Shown piece after piece: positions 1-5,857 of a DNA stretch of 12,904 nucleotides (position 1 is the stretch's first letter; every line of letters begins with the position of its first letter). The translations under genes were made by a program, and so were the position numbers. Origin of the DNA: CAYRXE01 sp964428205 (lineage in GTDB: Bacteria; Patescibacteriota; Gracilibacteria; Peribacterales; Peribacteraceae); NCBI GenBank assembly GCA_964428205.1, contig CAYRXE010000028.1, positions 1 to 12,904 of the forward strand, written 5' to 3'. The notes below the pieces were generated by a model. That model did no database searches, had not been told where the DNA came from, and saw only the letters and a program-made list of their open reading frames with translations.

Positions 1-53
1 CCCTTGTCCTTGCCTGCGATGATGACGACGGTGTCGCCAGTGTGGAGCTTCAT
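1..53 (-). CDS. rplX: 50S ribosomal protein L24 (uL24), N-terminal fragment cut by window edge
   Basis: Only the first 17 codons are present; the gene runs off the left edge. The translation MKLHTGDTVVIIAGKDKG is the KOW motif at the start of bacterial L24, an assembly-initiating large-subunit protein that binds the 5' part of 23S rRNA. The ATG at 51-53 lies 4 bases after the rplN stop codon, and L24 directly after L14 is the standard spc gene order. No Shine-Dalgarno sequence precedes it. The reading is short, but motif and position agree. I cannot judge the rest of the protein. Confidence 0.9.
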   Translation of the reverse strand, partial: MKLHTGDTVVIIAGKDK

Positions 54-57
54 AAAC

Positions 58-426
58 TTAGAGAACGTCGGGAGCTTGAGAGATAATTTTCTGGTAACCA
101 CGACCGCGGAGTTCACGAGCGACCGGTCCGAAGACGCGAGTGCCCTTTGGCATGCCGTCCTTCGCGATGATCACGCAAGCGTTGTCATCGAAGCGAACAG
201 CGGAGCCGTCCTTGCGGCGGGTAAGAGTGCGAGTACGAACGATCACAGCACGCTCCACGGTCTTGCGCTTTACGGTGCCGCGAGGAGCTGCCTCTTTGAC
301 TGCAACGATGATCACGTCTCCGACGGCCGCATAGCGGCGACGGGAGGATCCGATGACTTTGATGCACATCACGGTCTTTGCACCAGTGTTATCGGCCACG
401 TTGAGCATGGATTGCTGCTGGATCAT
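58..426 (-). CDS. rplN: 50S ribosomal protein L14 (uL14)
   Basis: 122 residues, the usual length. The N-terminus MIQQQSMLNVADNTGAK and the GDVI, PRG, VRT and FGPVARELR segments are the bacterial L14 pattern, and the protein ends in the typical APDVL. L14 sits on the 30S-facing side of the large subunit and takes part in intersubunit bridges. The start at 424-426 is fixed by family alignment (Escherichia coli begins MIQEQTMLNVADN). It overlaps the rpsQ stop by an ATGA arrangement, which suggests translational coupling. The bases before the ATG contain CCCCCTCCG on the coding strand, the opposite of a Shine-Dalgarno sequence. Confidence 0.98.
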   Translation of the reverse strand: MIQQQSMLNVADNTGAKTVMCIKVIGSSRRRYAAVGDVIIVAVKEAAPRGTVKRKTVERAVIVRTRTLTRRKDGSAVRFDDNACVIIAKDGMPKGTRVFGPVARELRGRGYQKIISQAPDVL

Positions 427-749
427 TTTTCGGAGGGGGCAGTGACGGACTCTTTCTTCTTATAGTCGATGGCATCTTTGATGGCTGCTTCTTCTTTCAT
501 CTCACTCAGACGAGGAGCAGCTTTGAGAATCTCCGTAACCTTGAAGCACTTACGCTTGCTGAGAGGGCGGCACTCCGTGATGACCACGAGGTCACCGACG
601 CCAAGATCCATACCATTGCTGTCTGCAAGGAACTTGGTGCTCACGCGGAAGGACTTTTTATACTTTGCGTGAACGACAGAGCGGTGGACGGTCACCGTAA
701 CGGTGCCTGTCATTGCTGCCTTGGTGATGGTGCCTTGCTTCGTACGCAT
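423..749 (-). CDS. rpsQ: 30S ribosomal protein S17 (uS17) with extended C-terminus
   Basis: 108 residues. Residues 4-80 are the S17 OB fold, with the GTVTVTVHRSVVHAKYKKSF core and the VGDLVVITECRPLSKRKCFKV block typical of the family. S17 binds 16S rRNA early in 30S assembly. Many bacterial S17 proteins are 80-90 residues; the last 25 or so here form a charged tail (KEEAAIKDAIDYKKKESV). It ends in TGA overlapping the rplN start. A 40-base gap with a GC-rich hairpin separates it from upstream rpmC, and no Shine-Dalgarno sequence is visible before the ATG. Confidence 0.97.
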   Translation of the reverse strand: MRTKQGTITKAAMTGTVTVTVHRSVVHAKYKKSFRVSTKFLADSNGMDLGVGDLVVITECRPLSKRKCFKVTEILKAAPRLSEMKEEAAIKDAIDYKKKESVTAPSEK

Positions 750-766
750 AGTGGATAAGGGTGGGT

Positions 767-781
767 CGCGCTTCTAGCGCG
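767..781 (-). promoter_or_regulatory. GC-rich hairpin in the rpmC-rpsQ gap
   Basis: CGCGCT, a 3-base loop, then AGCGCG: a perfect 6-bp stem on the transcribed strand. It lies 17 bases before the rpsQ ATG. No U-run follows, so it is not an intrinsic terminator. It may be an mRNA processing or translation-control structure. The three gaps longer than 30 bases inside this operon all carry such a hairpin. Confidence 0.55.
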
Positions 782-789
782 CCAGAGAA

Positions 790-1050
790 TTAGGCTGCTG
801 CTTTTTTGGGAGCGGATACTTTAGGGGATGAAGGCTTCTTCTGCAACGCTTCGCCCTTCTTCATGTTCGCAACCGTAAGGATGCGTGCGAGGTCTTTCCT
901 CTCGCGGCGGAAGGAACCGGAGTCTTTGTCCTTCTTGAGTTCAAGGTGGAGACGCTTGCGAGCGATGGACGCGCGCTTGGTCTTGGCCTCGCGGCGCAAG
1001 TCCTCGACGTTCATCTTCAGAAGCTCGGTGATGGCGGATTTTGGAGTCAT
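790..1050 (-). CDS. rpmC: 50S ribosomal protein L29 (uL29) with basic C-terminal tail
   Basis: 86 residues. Residues 5-65 form the two-helix L29 hairpin: ELLKMNVEDLRREAKTKRASIARKRLHLELKK, then RRERKDLARILTVANMKK. L29 lines the peptide exit tunnel mouth with L23. Bacterial L29 usually stops near residue 65; here a K/P/S/A-rich tail of about 20 residues (QKKPSSPKVSAPKKAAA) follows. Position between rplP and rpsQ is canonical. The start codon is preceded within 4 bases by a 24-nt hairpin element that also precedes rplD. No Shine-Dalgarno sequence; the bases before ATG are CTCCC. Confidence 0.95.
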   Translation of the reverse strand: MTPKSAITELLKMNVEDLRREAKTKRASIARKRLHLELKKDKDSGSFRRERKDLARILTVANMKKGEALQKKPSSPKVSAPKKAAA

Positions 1051-1054
1051 GGGA

Positions 1055-1078
1055 GTTAGACGCGTGAGCGTGTAAGCA
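1055..1078 (-). repeat. 24-nt hairpin repeat, copy B (before rpmC)
   Basis: On the coding strand the core is an imperfect inverted repeat, TTACACGC, loop TCAC, GCGTCTAA, with one C-C mismatch in the stem. It ends 4 bases before the rpmC ATG. The whole 24-nt element matches the copy at 4956-4979 at 23 of 24 positions; the only difference is in the loop (A here, T there). This may be a small dispersed repeat or an mRNA element acting on the downstream start. Confidence 0.75.
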
Positions 1079-1082
1079 ATAG

Positions 1083-1523
1083 TTAGGCTGCGGTAGCGAG
1101 GGAACTGTGATCGATCTTCTGAACGATCTTGATCTTAAATGGCAACTTGTGACCGGCGAGGATGAGAGCTTCGCGTGCGAGTTTTTCCGAGAGACCCGCA
1201 ACCTCGAACAAAATCATTCCTGGCTTGATGATGGTGGCGTAGTACTCAGGGTTACCTTTTCCGGAGCCCATCGGTACTTCGGCTGCCTTGCGAGTAACAA
1301 CGTTATGAGGGAACACGCGGATCCAAATCTTTCCTCCGCGCTGAGCCGTACCGGCAATCACGCGGCGTGTTGCTTCGATCTGGCGAGCAGTGATCTCGCC
1401 TCCCGTCATGGCCTTGATGCCAAACGTGCCGAACGCGAGTTCGGTTCCACGCGTAGCCTTGCCATACCAAGCGCCACGGCGCCTGTGTTGCTTACGATGC
1501 TTTAGCTTTTTGGGCTCTAACAT
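1083..1523 (-). CDS. rplP: 50S ribosomal protein L16 (uL16)
   Basis: 146 residues. The N-terminus MLEPKKLKHRKQHRRR, the central ITARQIEATRRVI and GKIWIRVFPH, and the MGSGKG segment (85-90) are characteristic. L16 lies by the peptidyl-transferase centre and the A-site tRNA elbow and is a late assembly protein. Proline 84 aligns with E. coli Arg81, the residue hydroxylated by YcfD (RoxA), so that modification cannot occur at this position. It follows rpsC by 12 bases. The bases before the ATG are C-rich (CCCCC) with no Shine-Dalgarno sequence. Confidence 0.98.
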   Translation of the reverse strand: MLEPKKLKHRKQHRRRGAWYGKATRGTELAFGTFGIKAMTGGEITARQIEATRRVIAGTAQRGGKIWIRVFPHNVVTRKAAEVPMGSGKGNPEYYATIIKPGMILFEVAGLSEKLAREALILAGHKLPFKIKIVQKIDHSSLATAA

Positions 1524-1535
1524 GGTTCAGGGGGA

Positions 1536-2204
1536 TTAGGCTTGGGAATTCAAGGAGGAAGATTGCATCTGCTGCATTTTCTTAAACACCATTCCCTTAT
1601 AGACCCAGACTTGAACGCCAATCGTGCCGAACTTTGTAACGGCATGACGGGTAGCGTGCTGAATGTTTGCACGGAGTGTCTGCAAAGGAACGTTGCCTTC
1701 TTTGAAGAGATCATCGCGAGCGATTTCTGCGCCATTGAGACGACCGGAAACCGTAACTTTGATACCAATGGCACCAGACTGCATGGCCTTCTCAATCGCC
1801 ATCTTCACAGCGCGGCGGTATGGCATGCGACGCTCGATCTGTCCCTGGATGGTCTCGGCAATGACTTCGGCGTCACCATCAGGCTGGCGAATTTCTTCAA
1901 CCTCGACGAGGAAGCTACCGTTGAAGCGACGATTGAGGTCCTTCTCCATCTCTTCGATGGCAGCACCTTGCTTACCAATGAGCACACCTGGCTTGCTCGT
2001 CTTGATCTTGATGGTCGTCTTCTTGCCGCGATCGATCGTGATCTCGGAGATACCACCTTCTTTGATCTTCTCCCTGATGTACCTCTTTACCTGCACATCC
2101 TGAATCATGCTGTCGCGGTACTTGCGTCCGCGCGCGAACCAGAGGGACGGCCACGTGTGGGTGATACCGATCCGGAAGCCGTTGGGGTTAACTTTCTGAC
2201 CCAT
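1536..2204 (-). CDS. rpsC: 30S ribosomal protein S3 (uS3)
   Basis: 222 residues, normal length. The start MGQKVNPNGFRIGI is the family signature. A type II KH domain follows with its GxxG loop as GKQG at 77-80. The C-terminal S3 domain (about 120-205) includes RRMPYRRAVKMAIEKAM and SGRLNGAEIARD. S3 lies at the mRNA entry channel and contributes to helicase activity with S4 and S5. The 20 bases directly before the ATG are almost all pyrimidines (CCTCCCC, then CTCTCCCTT), striking for a position where a purine-rich ribosome-binding site would be expected. Confidence 0.98.
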   Translation of the reverse strand: MGQKVNPNGFRIGITHTWPSLWFARGRKYRDSMIQDVQVKRYIREKIKEGGISEITIDRGKKTTIKIKTSKPGVLIGKQGAAIEEMEKDLNRRFNGSFLVEVEEIRQPDGDAEVIAETIQGQIERRMPYRRAVKMAIEKAMQSGAIGIKVTVSGRLNGAEIARDDLFKEGNVPLQTLRANIQHATRHAVTKFGTIGVQVWVYKGMVFKKMQQMQSSSLNSQA

Positions 2205-2225
2205 AAGGGAGAGGTAGAGGGGAGG

Positions 2226-2687
2226 TTAGGATTTCGAAACAGAGGACTCACTGGAATCCTTCTTTGCGGAAGTTTTCGGAGTGGCTTTTGCTGCAGTCTT
2301 TTTTACAGGAGATTCAGCTTTTGGAGAAGACTCTTTAGCGGCTTTCTTCTGCTTTTTGTCTTCTGCGAAACCAAGCACGAGGTTGATGTGACACAAGAAC
2401 TTGCGGTAGGGACGCATCTGACCACGAGCCTTCGGCATACCGCGGCGGTAGGCCGTACCCTGGTTTACGATAATCGACTTGATGATCATCTGCTGAGGAT
2501 CCTGCTTGTCGTTGTGACCGGCGTTTGCAATAGCAGAGCGAAGGAGCTTCTCGACAATACGAGCACCCTTCTTGTGCGTCTTGCGCAGAGCCTCGACTGC
2601 CTCAGGCACCGACATACCGCGCACCATGAGGGCGATAATGTTTGCCTTCTTAGGGGCGAGCCGGACGGAGTGAGCAATAGCTTTCAT
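2226..2687 (-). CDS. rplV: 50S ribosomal protein L22 (uL22) with long basic C-terminal tail
   Basis: 153 residues; typical bacterial L22 is about 110. Residues 1-108 are the L22 fold, with RLAPKKANIIALMVRG near the N-terminus and the tunnel-lining beta-hairpin around 80-98 (RRGMPKARGQMRPYRK). Residues 110-153 form a low-complexity K/A/S/T/P tail resembling histone H1-like repeats. L22 contacts all 23S domains and lines the exit tunnel constriction with L4. It lies 18 bases downstream of rpsS. The bases before its ATG (CCTCTCCTC) are pyrimidine-rich and lack a Shine-Dalgarno sequence. Confidence 0.97.
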   Translation of the reverse strand: MKAIAHSVRLAPKKANIIALMVRGMSVPEAVEALRKTHKKGARIVEKLLRSAIANAGHNDKQDPQQMIIKSIIVNQGTAYRRGMPKARGQMRPYRKFLCHINLVLGFAEDKKQKKAAKESSPKAESPVKKTAAKATPKTSAKKDSSESSVSKS

Positions 2688-2705
2688 GAGGAGAGGAATG
2701 GGTGA

Positions 2706-3032
2706 TTACTTGGCGGCGGGAGCGGCAGGAGCGGCTGCGGGAGCGGCGGCGGCCTTGCCCTGGGCATCGGCCATCTTGCCTCCGTGTACGCGGAACTTCG
2801 TAGTGTAGGAGAACTCGCCCAACTTGTGTCCGACCATCTGCTCTGTCACGTAGACCGGGTTGAACTCTTTACCGTTGTGAACAGCGAAGGTGAATCCAAC
2901 GAACTCTGGTGGGATATCGCAGTCGCGAGCCCAGGTCTTCACGATCTTCTTTTCACCGGCTTCGATCATCTTCATCACTTTTTTGAAGAGTGCTGGATCG
3001 ACGTACGGGCCTTTTTTGAGCGAGCGAGACAT
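2706..3032 (-). CDS. rpsS: 30S ribosomal protein S19 (uS19) with Ala/Pro-rich tail
   Basis: 108 residues against a usual 90 or so. MSRSLKKGPYVDPALFKKV and the VGHKLGEFSYTTKFRVHGGK block are definitive for S19, which sits in the 30S head near the A-site finger and S13. After HGGK comes MADAQGK and then an A/P run (AAAAPAAAPAAPAAK) not found in standard S19. The eight bases before the ATG on the coding strand are CCCCTCCT. The tempting AGGAGG lies on the opposite strand and cannot serve this gene. Confidence 0.98.
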   Translation of the reverse strand: MSRSLKKGPYVDPALFKKVMKMIEAGEKKIVKTWARDCDIPPEFVGFTFAVHNGKEFNPVYVTEQMVGHKLGEFSYTTKFRVHGGKMADAQGKAAAAPAAAPAAPAAK

Positions 3033-3047
3033 AGGAGGGGTTAGGGA

Positions 3048-3890
3048 TTATTTGCGCTTCTTCTTAATGCGACGGCGGATAATGAGGTGCATGGACTTAC
3101 GTTCGTTGCGAGTTTTGACACCGAGAGCCTTCTTACCCCATGGAGTCTTGGGAGCTTTGAGACCGATCGGACTGTGACCTTCACCACCACCGTGCGGGTG
3201 ATCGACGGCGTTCATGGACTTACCGAGCACCTCAGGCTTCTTACCGAGCCAGCGGCGGCGACCTGCCTTTCCGTAGCTGATGAGAGAGTGATCAGGGTTC
3301 GACACGGTACCGATGGTAGCCATGCACTCTTTGCGGATTTTGCGGATTTCGGAACTTGGGAGCTGGAGGATGGCGTAGTCACCGTCGATACCAACGAGTG
3401 TTGCTCCGGTACCTGCACTGCGGACCATGGCACCACCGCGACCGATCTGCATTTCGATATTGAAGACGCGGAAACCAATCGGGATGTGCTGGAGCTGCAT
3501 GCGGTTACCAATCTTTGCCTTGGTGCGCTCACCACTCACGACCTGGTCCCCTACTTTGAGACCTTCTGGTGCGAGCACGTAGGACTTGGATCCATCGACG
3601 TAGTAGAGGAGTGCCAAGCGTGCGGTGCGACCTGGATCGTACTCGAGAGCTTTGACGACAGCGGGGATGCCGAACTTCGTGTTCTGACGGAAGTCGACAA
3701 TGCGCTGGAGCCTCTTGTGACCACCACCACGATGGCGGATGGCAACGCGGCCTTTGTTGTCACGACCGGAGAGGCGCTTGCGACCGTAGACCAGACTTGG
3801 CTCCGGCCCGTCTTTCGTGAGGGCGGAGAAGTCGGCAACGCTCATCTGGCGGCGTCCCGGGGTCGTTGGTTTAAGCTTCTTGATAGGCAT
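3048..3890 (-). CDS. rplB: 50S ribosomal protein L2 (uL2)
   Basis: 280 residues, near the usual 275. The N-terminal OB-like domain contains RHRGGGHKRLQRIVDFR (52-68). The C-terminal SH3-like domain includes GRGGAMVRSAGTGA (150-163) and the conserved loop MNAVDHPHGGGEGHSPIG starting at 226. His231 aligns with E. coli His229, the residue linked to peptidyl-transferase activity and subunit association. The protein ends in the basic RRRIKKKRK. It lies 14 bases after rplW and 15 before rpsS, consistent with one transcript. Confidence 0.99.
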   Translation of the reverse strand: MPIKKLKPTTPGRRQMSVADFSALTKDGPEPSLVYGRKRLSGRDNKGRVAIRHRGGGHKRLQRIVDFRQNTKFGIPAVVKALEYDPGRTARLALLYYVDGSKSYVLAPEGLKVGDQVVSGERTKAKIGNRMQLQHIPIGFRVFNIEMQIGRGGAMVRSAGTGATLVGIDGDYAILQLPSSEIRKIRKECMATIGTVSNPDHSLISYGKAGRRRWLGKKPEVLGKSMNAVDHPHGGGEGHSPIGLKAPKTPWGKKALGVKTRNERKSMHLIIRRRIKKKRK

Positions 3891-3904
3891 GATGCATTAA
3901 AGGA

Positions 3905-4210
3905 TTAGGCTTCGAATGCGGAGAGATCGAGTGCTTTGCTCTTCTTGGTGAGCGTGACCATCGCCTTCTTGGACGTGTGGCGCTTTTCCATGTTCGTGTG
4001 CTGCGTGAGAGCGCGTGTCTTGGCTTGAACCTTGAGAACACGAACGCTCGAGACATTGACGTTGAAGTACTTCTCGAGTGCCTTTTCGATATCAATCTTC
4101 GTAGACATAGGAGCAACACGGAGTGTGTACGTGCGCTGCTCTTTGTCTGCCTTAAGGCGTTCTGCCTTTTCGGTGACGATCTGGCCGAGGATGACGCGAG
4201 AGAGGTCCAT
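3905..4210 (-). CDS. rplW: 50S ribosomal protein L23 (uL23)
   Basis: 101 residues, normal length. ILGQIVTEKAERL, YTLRVAPMSTKIDIEKALEKYFNV and VRVLKVQAKTR follow the L23 pattern, and KKAMVTL near the C-terminus is typical. L23 sits at the exit of the nascent-peptide tunnel and is the docking point for trigger factor and SRP. Only 2 bases separate it from the rplD stop, so coupling with rplD is likely. The region before its ATG lies in the end of rplD and has no Shine-Dalgarno motif. Confidence 0.96.
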   Translation of the reverse strand: MDLSRVILGQIVTEKAERLKADKEQRTYTLRVAPMSTKIDIEKALEKYFNVNVSSVRVLKVQAKTRALTQHTNMEKRHTSKKAMVTLTKKSKALDLSAFEA

Positions 4211-4212
4211 AC

Positions 4213-4953
4213 TTAAGCGGATTTCTTGGAAGAAGTTTTCTTAGCAGTGGTCTTTTTGGTGGCAGTTTTCTTTGGTGCCTTTGCAGGCTTCTCCTCCGTA
4301 GCAACCTCTTCTTTCCGGGTCATGCGTTCCTTCGTGAGCATGGCCTGTGTCTTGGTAATGGCGTCGGTGAGGAAGATCACGTGCTTAGCTACCGTGATGT
4401 CTTCGACGTTGAGGTACTGACAATCGAGGACTGTCACACCTGGAACGTTGCGACCGGAGAGCACGAGACCGCGGTGGACTCCGTCAGCAACCACGAGGAT
4501 GCGGCGACCGAGTTCCACAGGGAGTTTCTTGAGGAGGGTGACGAATGACTTCGTCTTTGCTTCATCTCCGTAGCCTTCGAGAGCAATCACTGCTTCGCGC
4601 TTTACCTGCCATGCGAGGGACGATGCGAGTGCAGCGCGGCGCATGTTCTTTGGCATGTCCTTGGTGAAGTTCACCGTGTTGCGAGGTCCGAAGATCTTTC
4701 CACCTCCGCGGAGGAGCGGGCTGCGTACCGGACCGCGACGTGCGCGACCTGTACCTTTTTGCTGGAAGAGCTTCTTTGTGGAACCTGCGACTTCACCACG
4801 GTTTTTGACGTGAGCGATTGGTGCGCGGCGGTTGCTCTGCTGCATGACCAATGCCTGGTGCATGAGCGCAGTGTTGACCTTACCCGTGAAGGCGGATGGC
4901 AGATCCATCGTGCCTTTCTTGGTGCCGGTGGCGGTGAAAACAGGGATAGACAT
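4213..4953 (-). CDS. rplD: 50S ribosomal protein L4 (uL4) with basic C-terminal tail
   Basis: 246 residues; typical bacterial L4 is about 200-210. The tunnel-lining extended loop is clear at about 58-95 (STKKLFQQKGTGRARRG, then RSPLLRGGGKIFGPR). The globular core follows, with ILVVADG and LNVEDITVAKHVIFLTDAI. Residues from about 212 are a low-complexity K/T/A/S tail. In E. coli, L4 represses its own S10 operon through the leader RNA; whether it does so here is unknown, but a structured leader exists. The hairpin repeat at 4956-4979 ends 2 bases before the ATG. Confidence 0.97.
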   Translation of the reverse strand: MSIPVFTATGTKKGTMDLPSAFTGKVNTALMHQALVMQQSNRRAPIAHVKNRGEVAGSTKKLFQQKGTGRARRGPVRSPLLRGGGKIFGPRNTVNFTKDMPKNMRRAALASSLAWQVKREAVIALEGYGDEAKTKSFVTLLKKLPVELGRRILVVADGVHRGLVLSGRNVPGVTVLDCQYLNVEDITVAKHVIFLTDAITKTQAMLTKERMTRKEEVATEEKPAKAPKKTATKKTTAKKTSSKKSA

Positions 4954-4955
4954 GT

Positions 4956-4979
4956 GTTAGACGCGAGAGCGTGTAAGCA
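4956..4979 (-). repeat. 24-nt hairpin repeat, copy A (before rplD)
   Basis: On the coding strand the core is TTACACGC, loop TCTC, GCGTCTAA, ending 2 bases before the rplD ATG. It is the near-identical partner (23/24) of the element at 1055-1078. The stem bases are identical in both copies, including the single C-C mismatch, and only a loop base differs. It fills most of the 33-base rplC-rplD gap. No U-run follows, so it is not a terminator. Confidence 0.75.
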
Positions 4980-4986
4980 TAAGAAG

Positions 4987-5583
4987 TTAAGCTTCCTTAG
5001 TGATATAGAGGATAGAACCGTTCGGACCAGGAATTGGTCCCTTGATGGCAATGATGTTCTTTGCAGGATCAGCAGCGACGACAGGGCAGTTGCGGATGGT
5101 GATGTTCTCGTGACCCATGTGTCCGGCCATTTTGTGGCCCTTGAGCACACGACCTGGTGATGCACGCATTCCGATGGAACCTGGCTCACGCTTAAAGTGC
5201 GAACCGTGCGTAGCAGGTCCACCTCCGAAGTTGTGGCGCTTCATAACACCTTGGAAACCTTTTCCTTTGCTCGTTGCTTTGACGGTGACTTTTGTTTCGG
5301 TTGGGAATTCTTCGAGTGTGAGAGTCTTTCCGGCTTCAAATCCATCCAAGGACGTGACAGCCCATTCCTTCTGATGAGCATAACGCGTGTGCTCATTTCC
5401 CTTACGCGTCTTCCACTGCTTTGGGCGGATACCAAGAACGATGGCGTCGTAGCCATCCTTCTCTTTCGTCTTCACACGAACAACGATGTTTGGCTCAACT
5501 TCCAGGTACGTGACCGGGACGCTGAGACCTTCAGCGGTGTAAATGCGGGACATGCCGACCTTGCGAGCAATGCGACCAGACAT
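4987..5583 (-). CDS. rplC: 50S ribosomal protein L3 (uL3)
   Basis: 198 residues, slightly short against about 209. The signature GKGFQGVMKRHNFGGGPATHGS spans about 107-128, followed by REPGSIGMRASPGRVLKGHKMAGHMG (132-157). L3 starts 50S assembly and its loop reaches the peptidyl-transferase centre. The position of E. coli Gln150, methylated by PrmB, is Ala141 here, so that modification is not expected. It is the first gene of the operon: no rpsJ lies upstream, only a structured leader. The ATG is preceded by CTCCTAATAAAGT without a Shine-Dalgarno sequence. Confidence 0.98.
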   Translation of the reverse strand: MSGRIARKVGMSRIYTAEGLSVPVTYLEVEPNIVVRVKTKEKDGYDAIVLGIRPKQWKTRKGNEHTRYAHQKEWAVTSLDGFEAGKTLTLEEFPTETKVTVKATSKGKGFQGVMKRHNFGGGPATHGSHFKREPGSIGMRASPGRVLKGHKMAGHMGHENITIRNCPVVAADPAKNIIAIKGPIPGPNGSILYITKEA

Positions 5584-5758
5584 ACTTTATTAGGAGTGCG
5601 GGCAAGTGTGCCCGCAAAAGGAGAGGTCTCACGGACCTCTAGGTGGCGTCAGCCTAGGCTGACGTCCCCTCAGAGGTTCCTACGTCTGCTTGTTCCCAAA
5701 TGGGAAGGCGGACATGAACGTGAGAAAGTAACGACAATTCGAACGAATCGTCGAAAGC
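5584..5758 (-). promoter_or_regulatory. Structured 5' leader of the S10 operon
   Basis: About 175 nt lie between the predicted transcription start and rplC. In transcription order I see five structures. Hairpin 1 (5753-5732) has 9 bp and one G-U. Hairpin 2 (5713-5684) is TTCCC/GGGAA over a 7-bp lower stem. A long imperfect stem (about 5680-5633) is capped by the 18-base palindrome at 5647-5664. An alternative 7-bp hairpin (5640-5622) competes with that stem for the same AGAGGT strand. A 7-bp GC hairpin (5615-5598) sits 15 bases before the ATG. None ends in a U-run. Competing pairings suggest regulation, perhaps by a ribosomal protein; this is inference. Confidence 0.6.
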
Positions 5759-5764
5759 TGGGGC

Positions 5765-5793
5765 AGTCTACGTAGTGAAATAGGTGGAGTCAA
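5765..5793 (-). promoter_or_regulatory. Predicted sigma70-like promoter of the S10 operon
   Basis: On the minus strand: -35 TTGACT (5788-5793), a 17-base spacer, and -10 TAGACT (5765-5770). The -35 matches TTGACA at 5 of 6 positions and the -10 matches TATAAT at 4 of 6. Transcription would start near 5758, just before the first leader hairpin. It lies directly after the terminator of the upstream small gene, as expected for an independent unit. Confidence 0.65.
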
Positions 5794-5806
5794 CAGCAGA
5801 TTGAAC

Positions 5807-5832
5807 AAGAAAAAGGGATCCCTGAGGATCCC
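5807..5832 (-). terminator. Intrinsic terminator of the small membrane-protein gene
   Basis: Transcribed on the minus strand: GGGATCC, loop TCAG, GGATCCC, then TTTTTCTT. The stem is a perfect 7 bp (5815-5832) with the T-run at 5814-5807. It lies 25 bases after the stop codon at 5858 and just upstream of the S10 promoter, so it insulates the ribosomal operon. Confidence 0.85.
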
Positions 5833-5857
5833 GATCTCGGCCTTTGAGAGGCACTGA

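Noticed and set aside
423..425. Possible UGA recoding (genetic code 25) as in Gracilibacteria
   Set aside because: TGA ends rpsQ exactly at the rplN start and ends the beta-CASP gene at the natural family end. No in-frame TGA is needed in any gene.
1542..2705. 387-codon open frame on the plus strand opposite rpsC and rplV
   Set aside because: It is antisense to two certain ribosomal-protein genes. Its translation has no family resemblance, and biased codon use in the real genes explains the open frame.
3033..3040. AGGAGG next to the rpsS start, looking like a Shine-Dalgarno sequence
   Set aside because: It lies on the plus strand, while rpsS is read from the minus strand, where the sequence is CCTCCT. 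It cannot serve as the ribosome-binding site.
3087..3908. 273-codon plus-strand frame opposite rplB
   Set aside because: Shadow of rplB; composition is typical of an antisense frame with no recognisable motif.
5598..5615. GC-rich hairpin before rplC as a terminator
   Set aside because: No U-run follows on the minus strand and it precedes a gene start; a leader structure is more likely.
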